Below are positions 33,931 through 42,421 of a stretch of 64,000 nucleotides of DNA, in pieces. The number at the start of each line of letters is the position of its first letter. Positions within the stretch are counted from its first letter, which is position 1. Source of the DNA: Candidatus Thiosymbion ectosymbiont of Catanema sp. Cochon2018 (GTDB lineage Bacteria; Pseudomonadota; Gammaproteobacteria; Chromatiales; Chromatiaceae); NCBI GenBank assembly GCA_011392765.1, contig WYCW01000005.1, forward strand, positions 244,454-308,453, in the 5' to 3' direction. The notes under the pieces were generated by a model. That model was not told the origin of the DNA, did no database searches, and saw nothing but the letters and a program-made list of their open reading frames with translations. Position numbers and translations under genes: made by a program.

Positions 33931-34121
33931 GTTGGGCAAAGGCGCGCTCTGCTGAGCCGGCACTCGAGCCCACGGCCTCTATCGCGCCGTGCCCAACATC
34001 GTTGTTGGGCACGCCCGCCGTCCCTGGCAGGCTTTGCCCAACCTACGGGCCAGATGCGACCGATCCCTTGTCGAAACAGACGGATTTCAAGAAGAACATC
34101 TGCAAGGTGGCCAAGGTATAA
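33862..34121. repeat. Duplicated napA 3' end
   Basis: The last 69 bases of napA (33862-33930) recur at 34053-34121, 191 bases on, with a TAA instead of TAG. Between the copies is GTTGGGCAAAGGCG-type repeat DNA. Beyond it 34127-34200 holds one unit of the GGTAGGTCTTACAGGATGGC repeat. Confidence 0.85.
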
Positions 34122-34293
34122 GGCCCGTAGGATGCGGTGAGCGCGGTAGGTCTTACAGGATGGCACCACGAGGAGGCGCGAACCGCATCGATGATGCGGT
34201 GAGCACGAACCGCATCACATAAGTCAGGTAGGCTGGGATGAGGAACGAAACCCGGCATTGGCGGCAGAACGATAGATGTGTAGCGACAAAAAC

Positions 34294-34599
34294 ATGAACT
34301 TTGTCAGTATGTGCGCTAATGGGAAACTCCTGTTAGATGACATAGATGATTTCATCGATGAGTGGCATGAATCGGATTCCGATGAGGAGATTTATGAGTA
34401 TTTAGGGATGTCTCAGCAGGAATATAGGTTGTGGGTCCATGACCCCGATATATTGTCATTCATTGTTACCGCAAGATCCCAACAAAGGTCTATCGATGAT
34501 GTCTTGGCGGATATCCAGGATCTCCCCATGGCGGCGCGTGCTGATTCTCCCGCAAAAGCAAAATCATTAATGAAACGGCTAAAGGAATATGGGGTTTAG
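34294..34599 (+). CDS. Hypothetical acidic protein, TA-associated type
   Basis: 101 residues from MNFVSMCANGKLLLDDIDDF. IDDFIDEWHESDSDEEIYEY and LGMSQQEYRLWVHDPDILSF are conserved in a family of small proteins often found next to toxin genes, perhaps antitoxins. The C-terminal AKAKSLMKRLKEYGV is basic. There is no partner within the 340 bases upstream or 440 downstream. The start at 34276 in the same frame is possible. No function can be given. Confidence 0.55.
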   Translation: MNFVSMCANGKLLLDDIDDFIDEWHESDSDEEIYEYLGMSQQEYRLWVHDPDILSFIVTARSQQRSIDDVLADIQDLPMAARADSPAKAKSLMKRLKEYGV

Positions 34600-34698
34600 C
34601 GTGCGAAAGCCGGCATCTTCCCTGGCTCCCACGCTCCAGCCCGTAGCCCGCGTAGGGCGGATAAGCTTGCGCCATCCGCCGTATGTCAGCCCGTAGGA

Positions 34699-34960
34699 TG
34701 CGGTGAGCGCGGTAGGTCTTACAGGATGGCACCATGAGAAGGCGCGAACCGCATCGATGGTGCGGTGAGCGTGGTAGGTCTTACAGGATGGCACCATGAG
34801 AAGGCGCGAACCGCATCGATGGTGCGGTGGGCGCGGTAGGTCTTACAGGATGGCACCATGAGAAGGCGCGAACCGCATCGATGGTGCGGTGGGCGCGGTA
34901 GGTCTTACAGGATAGCACCATGAGAAGGCGCGAACCGCATCGATGGTGCGGTGGGCGCGG
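34699..34960. repeat. 62-bp tandem repeat, about 4.3 copies
   Basis: Unit CGGTGAGCGCGGTAGGTCTTACAGGATGGC... repeats exactly every 62 bases (starts at 34701, 34763, 34825, 34887 and 34949), containing GAAGGCGCGAACCGCATCG. A single related unit is at 34127-34200. No spacers differ, so this is not a CRISPR array. The region 34600-35036 has no gene. Confidence 0.9.
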
Positions 34961-35036
34961 ATCAGACACTCAGGGATAGCACTGACCCGGACCGCGAACT
35001 GCATCGATGGATGGCCGAACCGCAACGAGCGATGAC

Positions 35037-35273
35037 ATGAAAATAGCTGTCTCGATTCCGGATCCGATCTTCGAGGCCGCGGAGCACTTGGCCAAACAGC
35101 GCCATATTCCCCGCAGCCAGCTGGTTACCGAAGCGCTTCGGGAGTATGTCTCGTGCCACGGACCCGAAGCGGTTACCGCCAAGCTCAATGAAGTCTATGG
35201 CGAGCAGGACCCAAGCGTAGAAAAACCCTTGGCTCAGGCCCAGCTCGCCGCGATCCGAAATGAAGCGTGGTGA
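35037..35273 (+). CDS. MazE-like ribbon-helix-helix antitoxin
   Basis: 78 residues from MKIAVSIPDPIFEAAEHLAK with LPRSQLVTEALREYV-type RHH spacing (HIPRSQLVTEALREYVSC). The C-terminal EKPLAQAQLAAIRNEAW is typical of antitoxins before PemK/MazF. It overlaps the toxin start by 14 bases. The RHH domain binds its own promoter; the C-terminus blocks the toxin. Confidence 0.85.
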   Translation: MKIAVSIPDPIFEAAEHLAKQRHIPRSQLVTEALREYVSCHGPEAVTAKLNEVYGEQDPSVEKPLAQAQLAAIRNEAW

Positions 35274-35598
35274 GCTCTGGTGGGCATCTTTACCCGAGCC
35301 GACCGGGTCAGGCCCAGGCTATCGACGTCCCGTGCTCGTCATTCAATCCAATCCGTTCAATGAGAGCCGTATCGCCACGGTCATCGTAGCCGTGATTACA
35401 TCGAATCTGGCATTATCGGAGGCTCCCGGCAACATACGTTTGGCCAAATCCGATTCGGGCCTGCGTAAAGCATCGGTGATCAATCTGTCTCAAATCCTGA
35501 CGCTGGACCGCTCATTGCTCACATCCAGGATCAAGGCTCTCCCCGGCAAAGTCGTATCGCGAGTCAACCAAGGGTTACAGTTGGTACTCGGACTTTGA
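35260..35598 (+). CDS. MazF/PemK endoribonuclease toxin
   Basis: 112 residues. MKRGELWWASLPEPTGSGPG and YRRPVLVIQSNPFNESRIAT are the MazF SH3-like strands with the catalytic Arg; VINLSQILTLDRSLLTSRI follows, and the end is VVSRVNQGLQLVLGL. MazF cuts single-stranded mRNA. The last bases (from about 35551) and following DNA are duplicated at 37625. It appears intact and paired with an intact antitoxin. Confidence 0.9.
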   Translation: MKRGELWWASLPEPTGSGPGYRRPVLVIQSNPFNESRIATVIVAVITSNLALSEAPGNIRLAKSDSGLRKASVINLSQILTLDRSLLTSRIKALPGKVVSRVNQGLQLVLGL

Positions 35599-35663
35599 CG
35601 TCCAACAGCAAGGTTCCGAACCCCGATGACGAGGCTCCGGACCTCAACGGAGAGGCTCTGAAC
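35551..35663. repeat. Left copy of mazF 3'-end duplication
   Basis: TCGTATCGCGAGTCAACCAA through GGACTTTGACGTCCAAC plus about two units of a 21-base GTTCCGAACCCCGATGACGAG repeat. The right copy is at 37625-37956, where the 21-base unit has grown to 12 copies. Confidence 0.85.
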
Positions 35664-35695
35664 CTCATCAGTATCTGATAGCAGGAGGTTAGCTC

Positions 35696-35776
35696 ATGTC
35701 CAAACAGGCCGTTTTCACCATGAAGCTGGAACCCGAGCTGCGCGATAGGTTCATGGCCGAAGCTGCGGGCCGATGA
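35696..35776 (+). pseudogene. RHH antitoxin start codon stub
   Basis: 26 codons, MSKQAVFTMKLEPELRDRFM then AEAAGR and TGA: the opening of a ParD/RelB-type antitoxin, which normally continues for 50 or more residues. No toxin follows. Confidence 0.5.
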
Positions 35777-35821
35777 CCAGGATGGCCGAACCGCATCGAT
35801 GATGCTATCCACACCAACACC

Positions 35822-37141
35822 ATGATCAGCAGCATCTCTTTCCAGCAATTCAAGAGCTACCGGGACGCCAGGCTCCCGCTGGCTCCCCTGACCCTGCTGG
35901 TCGGCGCCAATGCCTCGGGCAAAAGCAATGCCATCGAAGGCCTGCGTTTCCTGTCCTGGCTCGCGGAAGGACGCCGGCTGGACGACCTCATGAAGGCCGT
36001 GCAGGCACAAGAACAGGTAAGGGGTACGATTCGGGACCTGGTCTACCAGGCGGCTGACGACGGGCAGGGACCCGGTGATATCTTCGGTTTCGACTGCGAG
36101 CTGTTTGAAACCGGAACGGAAGCCCCGCTCCAGTTCCGGATCCGCCTGCAAATGACCGCGGAAGGCATGCGCGTGATTTCCGAATCCCTGTCCATGGAAG
36201 GACTTGATAGATCTATCCCACTTTATGAGATCGTCGGTCCGAGGGGGGAATTCGACCAGCAAGTCTCGGTGTACTACAACCCTTTTGGCGATGGGGAAAA
36301 GCCGCAAATCCTTGGCGATAGTAAAAAGCCGCAAATCTTTTGCAGCAACCAACAGGCGATCTTCACCCATCTGAGTATACGCATTCCGAGCGTGACCCTC
36401 GGATTCCACTACTTCCTCGAACAGATTCTGTTTCTCGACCCGAACCCCCGCGCCATGCGGCAATACAGCTTTATCGTCGAGAAGCGTCTCAAGGACGATG
36501 GCTCCAACCTATCGAGCGTCCTGTACGATCTCTGCGCGATGAAAGACCAAAAGGATCGGGTGCTCGACTTCATTCGTTCCCTGCCGGAACAGGATATCCG
36601 GGATATCGGTTTCATAGAGACGCCGCGACAGGAAGTCATGCTCACCCTGACCGAATCCTTTGCGGATCGGGCGAAAATCCGGGACGCCGGGACACTCTCC
36701 GACGGCACCCTGCGCGTGCTCGCCGTGGCCGCCGCGCTCCTATCCGCCCCCGAAAGATCCCTGGTCGTCATCGAGGAGATCGACAACGGCGTGCATCCGA
36801 GTCGGGTCGGGACCCTGTTGGAAAACATCCAAAGCGTCGCCCAAGAACGAGGAATCGGCGTGCTCGTGACCACGCACAATTCGGCCTTGTTGGATGCCCT
36901 CCCTACGGCGGCAATCCCGGATGTGGTGTGCTGTTATCGTGACCCGGAAGTCGGCGACAGTCGGCTGATCCGGTTGGAAGACCTCGAACGCTACCCGGAG
37001 CTGATCGCCCAGGGCCCTCTGGGGCGACTCATGACCAAGGGCGTTCTGGATCGCTATCTCAAAGATCGCACCACCCCGGAACAGAGGCGTGCCGCGGCCG
37101 TGGCCTGGCTCGAGACACTAAAAGGGGAAGAAGCGGCTTGA
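35822..37141 (+). CDS. AAA ATPase (OLD/AAA_21 type), candidate defence ATPase
   Basis: 439 residues. MISSISFQQFKSYRDARLPL is a RecF/SMC-like opening; Walker A is VGANASGKSNAIEG (about 25-38), the ABC signature LSDGTLRVLAVAAALL (about 292) and Walker B SLVVIEEIDNGVHPSR (about 315), with VTTHNSALLDALP as the switch His. The family pairs ATPases with nuclease effectors in OLD, PARIS-like and Abi systems. The stop overlaps the start of the PIN gene (TTGA), so the two are translationally coupled. Intact. Confidence 0.85.
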   Translation: MISSISFQQFKSYRDARLPLAPLTLLVGANASGKSNAIEGLRFLSWLAEGRRLDDLMKAVQAQEQVRGTIRDLVYQAADDGQGPGDIFGFDCELFETGTEAPLQFRIRLQMTAEGMRVISESLSMEGLDRSIPLYEIVGPRGEFDQQVSVYYNPFGDGEKPQILGDSKKPQIFCSNQQAIFTHLSIRIPSVTLGFHYFLEQILFLDPNPRAMRQYSFIVEKRLKDDGSNLSSVLYDLCAMKDQKDRVLDFIRSLPEQDIRDIGFIETPRQEVMLTLTESFADRAKIRDAGTLSDGTLRVLAVAAALLSAPERSLVVIEEIDNGVHPSRVGTLLENIQSVAQERGIGVLVTTHNSALLDALPTAAIPDVVCCYRDPEVGDSRLIRLEDLERYPELIAQGPLGRLMTKGVLDRYLKDRTTPEQRRAAAVAWLETLKGEEAA

Positions 37142-37611
37142 CGATCTGCATCCTGGACACCTCCGTCTTCTGCAACCTGCTCGATATCCCTGCCTTCAAC
37201 CAGCACAGCAAGGACACACACTCTACCCTTGAGCAATATCTGGAAGCAGGACATAACTTGTTGCTGCCCCTGGCCGCCGTCTACGAGACCGGTAACCACA
37301 TCGCCCAGGTCAGCAACGGAGACGCGCGCCGTAAAGCCGCCCAGCGGTTCGTCGAGCAGGTCACAGGGGCCATTGCGGGCCGAGCTCCCTGGACGCCGAC
37401 GCCCTTGCCGGACCCGGAGCAACTGACCGAGTGGCTCGCACAGTTCCCCGATTGCGCCATGCGGGAAACCGGGCTCGCGGACCTTACCATCATCAAGGAG
37501 TTCGAGCGCCAGTGTGCGCTTCACCGGCTGCGCCGGGTGTTTGTCTGGTCCTATGACCACCACCTCCGGGGCTACGATCGCAAGGTCGAGCCGAGATCTG
37601 AACGCGGATAA
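37138..37611 (+). CDS. PIN-domain nuclease coupled to the AAA ATPase
   Basis: 157 residues from TTG at 37138. Catalytic positions are Asp7 (ICILDTSVFCNLL), Glu50 (AAVYETGNH), Asp115 (TGLADLTII) and Asp140 (VWSYDHHLRGYD), so the nuclease site looks complete. The 4-base overlap with the ATPase implies a fixed ratio or complex. No antitoxin-like partner exists, so the ATPase probably regulates it. An effector activated by the ATPase on infection is the likely reading (inference). Confidence 0.8.
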   Translation: MTICILDTSVFCNLLDIPAFNQHSKDTHSTLEQYLEAGHNLLLPLAAVYETGNHIAQVSNGDARRKAAQRFVEQVTGAIAGRAPWTPTPLPDPEQLTEWLAQFPDCAMRETGLADLTIIKEFERQCALHRLRRVFVWSYDHHLRGYDRKVEPRSERG

Positions 37612-37624
37612 TCGAGGCACTGCG

Positions 37625-37956
37625 GTCGTATCGCGAGTCAACCAAGGGTTGCGGTTGGTACTCGGACTTTGACGCCCAATAACGATGATGACGGAGTTCC
37701 GAACTCCGACGATGAGGTTCTGAACTCCGATGACGAGGCTCCGAACTCCGACGACGGAGTTCCGAACTGCGATGACGAGGTTCCGAACTCCGACGACGGA
37801 GTTCCGAACTCGGATGACGGAGTTCCGAACTCGGATGACGGAGTTCTGAACTGCGATGACGAGGTTCCGAACTCCGACGATGGAGTTCCGAACTCGGATG
37901 ACGGAGTTCCGAACTCCGATGACGAGGCTCCGAACCTCAACGGAGAGGCTCTGAGA
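37625..37956. repeat. Right copy of mazF 3'-end duplication with 12-unit minisatellite
   Basis: It starts GTCGTATCGCGAGTCAACCA as at 35551. From 37695 to 37946 there are twelve 21-base units (GTTCCGAACTCCGACGACGGA and variants) encoding NSDDGVP-like heptads, before the shared end CTCCGAACCTCAACGGAGAG. The frame from 37669 runs to 38499 but past the repeats it is composed of other intergenic repeats, so I do not call it a gene. Confidence 0.85.
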
Positions 37957-38511
37957 GACTGTCTAAAAAGGGACCGTAGGCTGGGTTGCGGCCAGGGACG
38001 GCCAAAACCCAGCAATAACCTGAGGCTCTTTATGGATTCCGGACTGCTCATGATCACGGCGGGTAGCACCAAACATTTTGGAGTGCGGCGGCAACCTTAC
38101 TCCAGTAGCTATCGGAATCCAGGGTGCCCGACCTCACCGCCGGAGTTGGCCCTGGTGCACTGCCTCGCCGCCGCTTTGGATTTCACTTGGCGACGCATCG
38201 GTTCCCGGCACAGGTGTTGCAGCCAGAGGAAAGCGCCGTCGCCGCGGCGCGTGGGGAACCTGAATCCCAGGTTCCCGGCAAGCGCCGTGGGTATCCCCAT
38301 TGCCGGGGTCCCCTTCGACCGCGCCGCTCTGCCGGCGCACTCCAAAACGATTCTTCCTTGGGTTATGGCAGATGCGGCAGCCCGTAGGCTGGGTTACGGC
38401 CAGGGACGGCCAAACCCGGCACACGGAATTGCGGATCGGAAAAGCTGGGTTTCGTTCCTCAACCCAGCCTACGATTTGTTAATTGAGAACGCCCCCTAGC
38501 TGGCAGCTCTA

Positions 38512-39366
38512 ATGGCGACCACCAAACAGTCAGGGATCACCCGCCGTCGGATGCTGGGCGATCTGTTCAAGACCGCCTGCGGCGTCGGGCTGTTCGGCCT
38601 GGGCCTGGGGCTGTATGCCAACCGGGCCTCGTCGCTGCCCGCACACGCCATCCGGCCGCCGGGGGCGATCCCGGAGGATGACTTCAACGGGGCCTGTATC
38701 CGCTGTGGACTCTGTGTACGCGCCTGCCCCTACGACATGCTCTATCTGGGCCAGGTCGGACAAGACATCCCGACCGGGACCCCGTACTTCATCGCCCGCC
38801 AGAAGGCCTGTGAGATGTGCGAGGATATCCCCTGCGTGGCGGCCTGTCCCACTAATGCCCTGGATCACGCACTTACGGATATCGACGATGCGCGCATGGG
38901 GCTCGCGGTGCTGGTGGACCAGGAGACCTGCATCGCTTTTCTCGGCCTGCGGTGCGAGGTCTGCTATCAGGTCTGCCCCATCAAGGACGCGGCCATCACC
39001 CTGGACCGGCAACACAACAAGCGTTCAGGAAAGCACGCGCTCTTCATACCCGTCGTCCACTCGGAGCGTTGCACCGGCTGCGGCAAGTGCGAGCAGGCCT
39101 GCATCTTAGAACAGGCGGCCATCAAGGTGCTGCCGCAACACCTGGCCAAGGGCGAGCTGGGCCGCCACTACCGTCTGGGTTGGGAGCAGCAGGCCAAGTC
39201 CGGTGGCCCCTTGGTCAGTCCGGACCCGGAGCACAGGTATAACCTGCCCGCAGGTATGGAATACGACCATGCCGGGGAGGGCCTGATCGAGAAGGGGGGC
39301 ACCGCGGTGCCTTTCTCCGACAACCCGCTGGATACCCTCAACCAGCAGGGGCCACTGACTGAATGA
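38512..39366 (+). CDS. napG: NapG, ferredoxin-type subunit of quinol dehydrogenase
   Basis: 284 residues. A Tat-type start ([20 protein letters not shown]) precedes four [4Fe-4S] motifs: [37 protein letters not shown] and [11 protein letters not shown]. NapG with NapH passes electrons from ubiquinol toward NapC/NapB/NapA. It lies 4.6 kb after napA, a gap filled with accessory DNA, whereas in most genomes the two adjoin. No frameshifts. Confidence 0.95.
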   Translation: MATTKQSGITRRRMLGDLFKTACGVGLFGLGLGLYANRASSLPAHAIRPPGAIPEDDFNGACIRCGLCVRACPYDMLYLGQVGQDIPTGTPYFIARQKACEMCEDIPCVAACPTNALDHALTDIDDARMGLAVLVDQETCIAFLGLRCEVCYQVCPIKDAAITLDRQHNKRSGKHALFIPVVHSERCTGCGKCEQACILEQAAIKVLPQHLAKGELGRHYRLGWEQQAKSGGPLVSPDPEHRYNLPAGMEYDHAGEGLIEKGGTAVPFSDNPLDTLNQQGPLTE

Positions 39367-39605
39367 TGAATGCGGAATGATGAATGAGGAGTAACCTCGT
39401 GCTCGTCACTCGCGACTCACGGGAGAGAGCCTGCCTCTCAGGATGCCTTCAAAATGGTTCGTGCCTTCCTCCAATGGTACAGGATTAACAGGATTTTCAA
39501 GATTGACAGGATTTCTTCGTTGCTGGTTTGCTTCTTACCGTCATTTTGTCGCTCCTTGTCGCTCCAGATCCCACGCTCCGGAGCCATGCAGCGTGGGATG
39601 TTTGT

Positions 39606-40016
39606 TCACCTTACTTTTGAGCCGCTACCAGGCGACTCGACCGTTGGCAGCCGTGAGATATAGATGATAGGAATGGTGATAAAGGCCAGGATGCCCAGCT
39701 TGAGATAGAGAGTTTCAATAACGATAATGACCATGACGGCAGCGACTGCGATCATGATAAGCGCCGTTCGTTTCGCCTTTCTTGGTATCCTACGTTCATT
39801 TTGCCAGTGATGGATGATGGGGCCGAAAGTACGGTTTTCCAGAAGCCACTGATAGAGCCGCGGTGAGGACTTCGCAAACAGTCCCGCTGCCAGGAGTACG
39901 AATGGTGTTGTGGGCAAACCGGGAACCACAATGCCGATGATCCCGAGTCCCAGAAAAAGAAAACCCGGAATGATATAGATGAGCCGTGATATCGCCCATT
40001 GTTTTACGATTTTCAT
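39606..40016 (-). CDS. YbaN-like inner-membrane protein (DUF454)
   Basis: 136 residues from MKIVKQWAISRLIYIIPGFL, with four hydrophobic segments. GIVVPGLPTTPFVLLAAGLF and RLYQWLLENRTFGPIIHHWQ are the DUF454 signature, so the assignment is firm though the role in the cell is unknown. It is opposite in strand to the nap genes between napG and napH. TAAGGAAAT precedes the ATG. The C-terminus ends in an odd SPGSGSKVR tail. Confidence 0.85.
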   Translation of the reverse strand: MKIVKQWAISRLIYIIPGFLFLGLGIIGIVVPGLPTTPFVLLAAGLFAKSSPRLYQWLLENRTFGPIIHHWQNERRIPRKAKRTALIMIAVAAVMVIIVIETLYLKLGILAFITIPIIYISRLPTVESPGSGSKVR

Positions 40017-40139
40017 AAATTTCCTTAAACCACGAATGGACACGAATAAACACGAATTTGTTCTGTTTCTTCGTTACAACAAGAAAAAATCTTGTTAATC
40101 CTGAACATCCTGTTAATCCTGTCCTATTGGAATTTTACA

Positions 40140-40994
40140 ATGAGCATTCGGGAAAAGCCCCTCTCCCCTGAGACCCAGGGCTGGCTCCGGGCCCACCGCT
40201 GGCTGATCGCCCGGCGCCTGACCCAGGTTGGGGTGCTGGCGCTGTTCCTGCTGGGTCCGGTCGCGGGGATCCGGATTATCGAGGGCAATCTGTCCGCCAG
40301 CATGACCCTGGATGTGCTCCCCCTGACCGATCCCTTTCTGCTCCTCCAGTCCATGCTCTCGGGTAGCCTGCCGGTGATGAGCGGGGTTATTGGCGCACTC
40401 ATCGTGCTGGTCTTTTATGCCCTCGTGGGCGGACGGGTCTTCTGTTCCTGGGTCTGCCCGATCAATCCGGTCACCGACGCGGCGGCCTGGCTCCGGCGGC
40501 GCTTCGACCTGCGTGGCAACAGTGCCCTGTCGCGCAATCTGCGCTACTGGCTTCTGGGGCTGGCGCTGCTGTTTCCGCCGCTCACCGGTGTCCTGGTCTG
40601 GGAGTACATCAATCCGGTGTCCATGCTTCATCGGGGCCTCATCTTCGGGGTAGGGGGGGCTTGGACGATTATCCTGGCCCTGTTCCTGTTCGACCTGTTT
40701 ATCGCCAAGCACGGCTGGTGTGGCCGTCTGTGCCCCATGGGGGTTTTTTACGGACTGATTGGCAGTGGTGCGATCGTGCGAGTCCGTGCGGCCGCTCGGG
40801 AGCGGTGCAACGACTGCATGGACTGCTTCGCGATCTGCCCGGAGCCCCAGGTCATCAAGCCCGCACTCAAGGGCGCCGGAGAAGGCGTCGGTCCCGTGAT
40901 TTTGGATCGCAACTGCACCAACTGCGGGCGTTGCATAGAAGTTTGCCCGGAGGGCGTCTTCCGGTTCGCCACCCGGTTGCACAATGTGTCGTGA
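40140..40994 (+). CDS. napH: NapH, membrane quinol dehydrogenase subunit
   Basis: 284 residues from MSIREKPLSPETQGWLRAHR. Four transmembrane helices with the NapH cysteine pairs FCSWVCPINPV and CGRLCPMGVFYG between them, and two cytosolic [4Fe-4S] motifs at the end (CNDCMDCFAICPEPQV and CTNCGRCIEVCPEGVFRF). It docks NapG and draws electrons from the quinone pool. The earlier frame start at 40092 comes from a repeat with ATCCTGTTAATCCTGTCC. Confidence 0.95.
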   Translation: MSIREKPLSPETQGWLRAHRWLIARRLTQVGVLALFLLGPVAGIRIIEGNLSASMTLDVLPLTDPFLLLQSMLSGSLPVMSGVIGALIVLVFYALVGGRVFCSWVCPINPVTDAAAWLRRRFDLRGNSALSRNLRYWLLGLALLFPPLTGVLVWEYINPVSMLHRGLIFGVGGAWTIILALFLFDLFIAKHGWCGRLCPMGVFYGLIGSGAIVRVRAAARERCNDCMDCFAICPEPQVIKPALKGAGEGVGPVILDRNCTNCGRCIEVCPEGVFRFATRLHNVS

Positions 40995-41044
40995 TGAATT
41001 TTCGATTGAACGCTATCAGCAATTCCTCAAGCTTTGTGCTGTTA

Positions 41045-41218
41045 GCCAATAGTACAGGATTCACAGGATTTTTCTTCGTTTTAATTAAGTGTCACTGTGA
41101 AGCGGAAGTTCAAAGCAAAAAATTAAAGAATCCTGTTAATCCTGAAAATCCTGTGAATCCTGTACTATTAGAACTTAGAACGTTACCCTGAAAATCTTGT
41201 TAATCCTGTTCTATTAGA
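41045..41218. repeat. AATCCTGTTAATCCTG dispersed repeat cluster
   Basis: ACAGGATTCACAGGATTTTT at the left pairs imperfectly with AATCCTGTTAATCCTGAAAA and GTGAATCCTGTACTATTAG at the right. Other copies are at 39477-39512 and 40089-40132. It fills the gap between napH and napB. Confidence 0.7.
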
Positions 41219-41237
41219 ACGTTGCACGGAGAACGAA

Positions 41238-41666
41238 ATGAACAAAGTCAGAACAATCCTGACCCTATCCTTTGTCATCGCTGGCCTGGGCGGAGCGATG
41301 TCCACATTCGCGCTCGATTCCCTGCGTGGTGCCGCCATCGAAGAGATGTCCGCACAGCCGGCAAAGCGGAAGATCGATGTGGTCGAAGGCGGTATCGAGC
41401 GTACCTTCGAGCAGCAGCCGCCTTTGATCCCCCACGGCATCGAGAACTATGCGCTCAATCTGCGCCAACACGGCTGCATAAAGTGCCACAGCAAGGCGAG
41501 GGCCGAAAAGGAGAACACCAAGCCGCCATCCGATAGCCACTTCGTCGATCGGGACGGCAACCAGCTGGGCAAACTCTCTTCACGGCGTTACTTCTGCACC
41601 CAGTGCCACATGGTACAGATAAAAGGCGAGCCGCTGGTCGAGAATACCTTCCAGGGTCTCGAGTAG
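41238..41666 (+). CDS. napB: NapB, diheme cytochrome c subunit
   Basis: 142 residues. A Sec signal (KVRTILTLSFVIAGLGGAMS) ends near residue 26. Two haem c motifs, CIKCH (80-84) and CTQCH (120-124), and a LIPHGIENYALNLRQHGC region identify NapB. It passes electrons from NapC to NapA in the periplasm. Intact. Confidence 0.95.
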   Translation: MNKVRTILTLSFVIAGLGGAMSTFALDSLRGAAIEEMSAQPAKRKIDVVEGGIERTFEQQPPLIPHGIENYALNLRQHGCIKCHSKARAEKENTKPPSDSHFVDRDGNQLGKLSSRRYFCTQCHMVQIKGEPLVENTFQGLE

Positions 41667-41711
41667 GGTCTGTTGACATTTGACATACCTGCGGGTGTGG
41701 GGGATACGAAC

Positions 41712-41770
41712 CACGAAGACAGACACGAATTCACACGAATGAGGATTCGTGTCTATTCGTGTTCATTCGA
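41712..41770. repeat. ACGAATTCACACGAAT hairpin
   Basis: ACCACGAAGACAGACACGAA pairs imperfectly with GTGTCTATTCGTGTTCATTC. It lies within a wider inverted repeat (TGTTGACATTTGACATA ... TATATGTCAACA) in the gap 41667-41905. Confidence 0.65.
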
Positions 41771-41905
41771 GGTTCTATTGCGTTTGAAACCAGTCGCTCC
41801 GCTTTATATGTCAACACGCCCTAATCCCGGAGCCACCCGGGTGGGAGAATTCCTCGACTCTGAGCCACAGCCTCATCGAAGCAAACAAGGTAATAGAGGT
41901 ACAGC

Positions 41906-42151
41906 ATGGCTACGACCAATCTGAATCTGGGCGAACACTGGGAAGCCTTTATCAGAAACCAGGTTGCGAGCGGACATTATGGTTCCGCCAGCGAAGTGAT
42001 ACGGGACGCCTTGCACCACATGGAGGACCGTAATAACCGACTGGTTGCTCTGCGTACGCATCTGGCAGAGGGAGAAATGCAGGCGCTGCAAGGAGACTTC
42101 GAGGACTACTCTGTCGATAACCTTCTGGCAGAGCTGGACCGGGAAGAATGA
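41906..42151 (+). CDS. parD: ParD antitoxin
   Basis: 81 residues. MATTNLNLGEHWEAFIRNQV and SGHYGSASEVIRDALHHMED are the ParD ribbon-helix-helix, and the acidic DYSVDNLLAELDREE tail binds ParE. Its stop overlaps the toxin ATG by 4 bases. The toxin is broken, so ParD is now unneeded for protection but may still repress. Confidence 0.9.
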   Translation: MATTNLNLGEHWEAFIRNQVASGHYGSASEVIRDALHHMEDRNNRLVALRTHLAEGEMQALQGDFEDYSVDNLLAELDREE

Positions 42152-42374
42152 CACGACCCTTCCGGATCACGCCAAGGGCTACATGGGACTTGCGAAACAT
42201 CGCGCACTATACGCAGCGGATGTGGGGCAGAAAGCAGCGCGATGTTTACCTGAGGGCTATTACAGCTATCCGCAGGGATCACATGTCATTTTTTATCTCG
42301 TGCGCAAAGGCGGGATCGACATCATCGGTGTTCCTCACCAGCGGATGGATATCACGAGCTACTTTTCGGGGTAA
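42148..42374 (+). pseudogene. parE: ParE toxin with internal deletion and frame change
   Basis: MTRPFRITPRATWDLRNIAH and YTQRMWGRKQRDVYLRA is the ParE N-terminus. The C-terminus EGYYSYPQGSHVIFYLVRKG, then IDIIGVPHQRMDITSYF, follows in another frame, ending at TAA 42372-42374. About 25 codons (the usual FAWLAENPQLGKHRP segment) are missing between them. Confidence 0.8.
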
Positions 42375-42421
42375 GTGGCCCAGGAAAGTTCAACGAAGAA
42401 GAGTCATTAAGAGGTTTCATC

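Noticed and set aside
34699..34960. Possible CRISPR array
   Set aside because: Units are contiguous 62-base tandem repeats without unique spacers, and no cas genes are present.
37669..38499. 276-residue frame starting with Asn/Asp/Gly repeats
   Set aside because: It consists of a 21-base minisatellite followed by other dispersed intergenic repeats read through, with no ribosome site.
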